A stretch of DNA of 10,261 nucleotides from a bacterium (GTDB lineage: Bacteria > Chlamydiota > Chlamydiia > Chlamydiales > SM23-39), in NCBI GenBank assembly GCA_021818045.1, contig JAKAFF010000033.1:1-10261 (forward strand), read 5' to 3'. Below, one piece after another: positions 7,135 to 10,261 of this stretch. Position 1 is the stretch's first letter. Every line of letters starts with the position of its first letter. A program made the position numbers and the translations under genes. A model generated the notes under the pieces. That model was not told the DNA's origin. It saw only the letters and a list, made by a program, of their open reading frames with translations, and did no database searches.

Positions 7135-8106
7135 TTACACGCATCCACTTGACTGAGAAGTGTTTAAAAAAATCACTTTACGTCCGTCCACCCAAATTTT
7201 TTTTCCGTTTAGCAAAAGTTCTCTATGTTTTTTGCCCTGCTCCACCCAGCTCAAAAGGGTATCGAGCCGATTTCTATTTAGGGGAACCTGAGTTTGCCGC
7301 GCAAGTTTTTGAAGCAAGTGGCGCTGTTCCACTTTTTCCAGGCCTGTAAGGTCCACCACGAGCCCCTCTTCTGTATGAGCTACTTTGACATGAGCAATGC
7401 GTCGGTCGAGATAATCGCCAAGTTCCTGCGACCTTTCTGATAAAAGGGCTAGATTCGGAACGACTTTTTTTCCAAATGTTTGGTTCAGAAATGGGAAGAG
7501 CTCTTGGCGCATGCGGGCGCGCAAATAGGCAGGGTCTGCATTCGATGGATCTTGCAAAGCGTTCAGGGAGCGCTCAGCCAAAAAGGACAAGATTTCTGTT
7601 TTGGGCAAGTGCAAAAACGGGCGCCAAATCACCATTTCCTCTAAAGCGCTGACTGCGCGCATAGCCCCTAGACGAGGTAGGTGAGCCCCTTCCAAGATGC
7701 GCTTGAGGACTGTTTCTGCTAGGTCATCTGCTTGATGGGCAAGTATGAGGGCTTGAAAGCGGTTTTGGCATAAAGATCGAAAATAGGCATAGCGAGCCTG
7801 CCTCGCTTCATCTTCGGAGCGTCCTTTTAGCATAAGGCGGGTTGTGTGGAAAGGACAGCCTAATTGCGTTGCCTCTTGTTGCAAGGCCGTTGCCTCAAGA
7901 GCGCTTGAATTTCGCCATCCATGATCTACATGCGCCAAGTGGGGCGTCACTCCACATTCAAGCAGAGCGTAAAGGAGCGCTTTGGAGTCGGGACCTCCAG
8001 AATAGCCAAGGAGAAGCGGCGATGTTTGATCCCAATGGACGTTGAGAAATCTTTGTGTTATCTTCTTCACATGCCGATTTTGTGGCGCTACGTTTTGCAA
8101 AGCCAT
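7135..8106 (-). CDS. tilS: tRNA(Ile)-lysidine synthase TilS
   Basis: TilS (MesJ) uses ATP and lysine to convert the wobble cytidine of the CAU-anticodon tRNA-Ile to lysidine, changing its charging from Met to Ile and its codon from AUG to AUA; it is essential in most bacteria. The 323-residue frame has the PP-loop SGGPDS (36-41), HVDHGWR (59-65), AHQADDLAETVLKRIL (123-138) and DPSNADPAYLRARMR (186-200), all hallmark segments of the N-type ATP-pyrophosphatase family. The C-terminal part is short, as in Chlamydia TilS; nothing suggests truncation. The start is uncertain: the ATG at 8106 has GGAG touching it, a TTG at 8100 is 6 nt from the same GGAG, and a GTG at 8070 gives MKKITQRF, which also looks natural and would abut lptF exactly. 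It lies upstream of ftsH on the same strand and diverges from lptF. Confidence 0.95.
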   Translation of the reverse strand: MALQNVAPQNRHVKKITQRFLNVHWDQTSPLLLGYSGGPDSKALLYALLECGVTPHLAHVDHGWRNSSALEATALQQEATQLGCPFHTTRLMLKGRSEDEARQARYAYFRSLCQNRFQALILAHQADDLAETVLKRILEGAHLPRLGAMRAVSALEEMVIWRPFLHLPKTEILSFLAERSLNALQDPSNADPAYLRARMRQELFPFLNQTFGKKVVPNLALLSERSQELGDYLDRRIAHVKVAHTEEGLVVDLTGLEKVEQRHLLQKLARQTQVPLNRNRLDTLLSWVEQGKKHRELLLNGKKIWVDGRKVIFLNTSQSSGCV

Positions 8107-9147
8107 CTCCGGATTTTTTCTTTATCGGTCTGCACGTTTGTCGCAGTCCTAATCATTGCTCGTTTTAAAGAAATTGCCCGCTTTACTGCCCTAAGTGGCG
8201 ATTGGCTCAAAACGGGACTCTATACATTGTATCAAGTTCCCGCCATTTTGCCGATTGCAATTCCCCTGTCAGCGCTGATTGCATCCTTAGTGCTGTTTCA
8301 ATATTTAAGTCAAAGCCGCGAACTGACCGCCTTCAGAGCTTCGGGCCTTCACCTCCTTAAGATTTTGTGGCCCGTCCTATTTACCGCTGTATTACTCTCT
8401 TTATGCAACTTTGCGATCTGCGCCTCTCTTTCCCCCTATTGCAGAAGAGAAGGAAAAACTTTACTTTATCGAGAAACCTCTCAAAATCCCCTTGTGTTAC
8501 TGCAAAGGCAAAAACTGATCAAAATCAAGGATGCTTACCTAGACATGCGAATTAAAAACGACGAGACTACAAAAGATCTCATTCTCATCGTCCCCAATAA
8601 TAGCACCCAACAACTCAACTTGGTATCAGCCAAAAAATTGCGCCTTTGCAATGACGAACTCATCGGAAATGACTTTAGCATCGTCTCTTATCTCAATGTA
8701 CCTCACGAATTCGATACATTGATCATAGAAAATCAACGCGTGATGTCCACCTCTGCCTCCCTACTTTCAGCGGTACTCAAAAAAAATCGCTCTAGAGTAG
8801 ATTTAAGCGATCTAGACTTTAAAATGCTTCGCATGGAGACGTTTACGCCATCCAAAAAAACACCTTCTGCATGGATTGAAATCTTAAAACGCCTTTCGTT
8901 TTCTTTGGCAACTTTTAGTTTTGCCTTTCTTGGCGCTGCATTTGGAATCGACGAGGGAAGACGCCCTTCAAGACGTCCTCTTGCGATGGCGCTTGCTCTA
9001 ACGCTTGGCACCTTAATCTGTTATCTCATCGCCAAAGAACTCAAAGGACATCTCATGTGGGCAGCCGTCCTTTTTCTTCTACCCCATCCCCTGCTTTGGC
9101 TGAGCGCAAGCTTGCGCCTGCAACACAAGCACAGAGGGCGTGCATGA
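8071..9147 (+). CDS. lptF: LptF-type permease of the lipopolysaccharide exporter (YjgP family)
   Basis: LptF and LptG form the transmembrane pair of the LptB2FG ABC transporter, which extracts LPS from the outer leaflet of the inner membrane and feeds it to the LptC-A-D bridge. The 358-residue product shows three N-terminal hydrophobic helices (about 11-30, 54-78, 98-118), a soluble region of about 150 residues expected to form the periplasmic beta-jellyroll, then three C-terminal helices (about 274-294, 303-321, 327-348). The family signature RELTAFRASG (83-92) sits just before helix 3, and FLGAAFGIDEGRR (286-298) after helix 4. The ATG at 8071 gives the expected short basic lead into helix 1; there is no clear ribosome site, and in-frame codons upstream would lie inside tilS. 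The start overlaps or abuts the divergent tilS start. The stop overlaps lptG by 4 nt. The F rather than G assignment rests on its being first in the pair. Confidence 0.9.
   Translation: MPILWRYVLQSHLRIFSLSVCTFVAVLIIARFKEIARFTALSGDWLKTGLYTLYQVPAILPIAIPLSALIASLVLFQYLSQSRELTAFRASGLHLLKILWPVLFTAVLLSLCNFAICASLSPYCRREGKTLLYRETSQNPLVLLQRQKLIKIKDAYLDMRIKNDETTKDLILIVPNNSTQQLNLVSAKKLRLCNDELIGNDFSIVSYLNVPHEFDTLIIENQRVMSTSASLLSAVLKKNRSRVDLSDLDFKMLRMETFTPSKKTPSAWIEILKRLSFSLATFSFAFLGAAFGIDEGRRPSRRPLAMALALTLGTLICYLIAKELKGHLMWAAVLFLLPHPLLWLSASLRLQHKHRGRA
9134..9138 (+). promoter_or_regulatory. lptG: Shine-Dalgarno site of lptG inside lptF
   Basis: GAGGG lies 5 nt before the ATG at 9144 and within the last codons of lptF. 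It sets the lptG start at 9144 rather than an in-frame upstream ATG at 9057, and fits translational coupling through the ATGA overlap at 9144-9147. Confidence 0.7.
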
Positions 9148-10196
9148 AAATCTGGCAAAAATACCTATTCAAAAAAGCGCTGCTCGCCTTTTTATTTTTC
9201 TTTTTTTGCCTCATTGCGATTTTTATTGTCGTCGATTTTTCTGTGCATGGCCTCCGTTTTCTCTCTTCTCAAACTACAAGCGTTGTAGATATCATCCTTT
9301 ATTATGCAAGGATCTTTGCAACTCTACTCGACCTATTTTTACCGCTGAGCTTTTTGCTTGCCTCCTTGAAAGTGCTATTAGATCTTTCAGGCAAAGGAGA
9401 ACTCGTCGCCCTGCAAATGGCGGGCCTTTCTAAAAAGCGCCTCCTCATCCCCTTTTTCGCGATCGCCTCTGGCCTCTCTTTATTCAGCTACATCAATGCA
9501 GAGTATTTCGCCCCGGATGCACAAGATCTGACATCTGCTTTTATGAGCGCTCATAAGCCCCCGAAAAAAGAAAATCGCGATGCGCAGCTATTCTCTATTT
9601 CTTTAGCCGACAATTCAAATCTGATTTATCACTATTATGAAACCAATCAGCGCACGCTCTATGATGTCTTTTGGATACGCGCCCCAGATGATATTTGGCA
9701 TATGAAGTCCTTGCAAACTGATGAATTAAAGGGCTCTTTCGTCGATCACCTGATTCGCAATGAAGTACACCAACTAGAAAAAACGGACAGTTTTGCAGAA
9801 AAAATCTTCGAAGAGCTCCCACTAAACCCCAAGATATTGCTGCAAAAATTTGTCCCTTATGACAACCGTCCTCTCTTCACGCTATTTGTCCAAGCCCTTG
9901 GAGTATCTGCAGACAAACCACGCATCCTCTCTCACCTTTATTACAAATTGTTAGTGCCCTTAACTTCTCTACTCATCCCTCTCATCATTGGCCCTATTGC
10001 TATGCGCTTTGCAAGACACCGTCCGCAACTTTTAATCACTGCGAGTTGCTTGTTCGGCTTTATCTCGCTTAAAGTCGTTTGGGATGGGATGCTCGTCCTT
10101 GGAGAAAATCAAGTGCTGCCGCCTATCGTAGCGATGATGGGTCCCATTGGATTTGTGCTGCTATTCGCAGTCCCCCAATTTGCGAAAACCCAATAG
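9144..10196 (+). CDS. lptG: LptG-type permease of the lipopolysaccharide exporter (YjgQ family)
   Basis: Second permease of the LptB2FG exporter, partner of the gene just upstream. The 350 residues repeat the same plan: three helices (about 11-32, 52-78, 99-118), a periplasmic domain (about 119-260), and three helices (about 266-288, 294-314, 324-345). GKGELVALQMAGLSKKRLL (83-101) is the cytoplasmic-loop signature before helix 3, and the Tyr/Lys-Leu-Leu-Val-Pro-Leu segment opening helix 4 is also typical. The ATG at 9144 shares ATGA with the lptF stop, so equal synthesis of the two subunits is expected. The first helix is coded by a very T-rich stretch (about 9188-9209), giving several Phe in a row, with no frame break. 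No LptA, LptB or LptC gene is visible here; they must be elsewhere. Confidence 0.9.
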   Translation: MKIWQKYLFKKALLAFLFFFFCLIAIFIVVDFSVHGLRFLSSQTTSVVDIILYYARIFATLLDLFLPLSFLLASLKVLLDLSGKGELVALQMAGLSKKRLLIPFFAIASGLSLFSYINAEYFAPDAQDLTSAFMSAHKPPKKENRDAQLFSISLADNSNLIYHYYETNQRTLYDVFWIRAPDDIWHMKSLQTDELKGSFVDHLIRNEVHQLEKTDSFAEKIFEELPLNPKILLQKFVPYDNRPLFTLFVQALGVSADKPRILSHLYYKLLVPLTSLLIPLIIGPIAMRFARHRPQLLITASCLFGFISLKVVWDGMLVLGENQVLPPIVAMMGPIGFVLLFAVPQFAKTQ

Positions 10197-10198
10197 GC

Positions 10199-10261
10199 AT
10201 GCCATCATTGCGTAGAAACAACTCAATCGCATATACTCCGGCGGAATATGAAGAAGATCGG
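10199..10261 (+). CDS. Possible start of a further gene, cut by window end
   Basis: Two bases after the lptG stop, an ATG opens a frame that stays open for 21 codons to the last base (MPSLRRNNSIAYTPAEYEEDR). AGG lies just upstream but is a weak ribosome site. The tight spacing would place it in the lptFG operon. I recognise no family from this short polar segment, and an open run of 63 nt is weak evidence by itself. Confidence 0.4.
   Translation, partial: MPSLRRNNSIAYTPAEYEEDR

Noticed and set aside
7197..7204. Run of eight A (minus strand) near the 3' end of tilS, and a similar A8 at 8779-8786 in lptF, as phase-variation tracts
   Set aside because: Both frames read through correctly, and Lys/Asn codons in moderately AT-rich genes give such runs by chance; no evidence of length variation.

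Overview
The window is almost wholly coding and looks like a piece of chromosome from a member of the Chlamydiae. The genes pnp, ftsH, tilS, lptF and lptG lie together as I remember them in Chlamydia trachomatis (CT842 to CT838). FtsH has the very large periplasmic region seen in chlamydial FtsH, and the TilS reads like the chlamydial form. Base composition is close to half GC by eye and there are two additional genes, so an environmental (Parachlamydiales-like) chlamydia is more likely than Chlamydia itself. Species cannot be fixed from the sequence.

Layout. (1) Plus strand, 1-3877: the 3' nine tenths of pnp (polynucleotide phosphorylase), then after 10 nt a 604-residue class IIb aminoacyl-tRNA synthetase of the archaeal-type AspRS family with a C-terminal YbaK/ProXp-like tRNA-editing domain. 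(2) Minus strand, 8106 to 3874: tilS, then ftsH after a 146-nt gap, then after 52 nt a small protein with two predicted membrane helices. The small gene converges on the synthetase gene, and their stop codons overlap. (3) Plus strand, 8071-10196: lptF and lptG, overlapping by ATGA, divergent from tilS with overlapping or abutting 5' ends. A further plus-strand reading frame may begin at 10199 and run off the window.

How the genes fit together: pnp (RNA decay), tilS (tRNA-Ile lysidine) and the synthetase-editing fusion serve RNA metabolism and decoding fidelity. FtsH is the membrane quality-control protease, and LptF/LptG are the inner-membrane pair of the lipopolysaccharide exporter. The most noteworthy item is the AspRS-YbaK fusion, placed between pnp and the ftsH cluster. 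No RNA genes, insertion sequences, CRISPR arrays or clear intrinsic terminators were seen.
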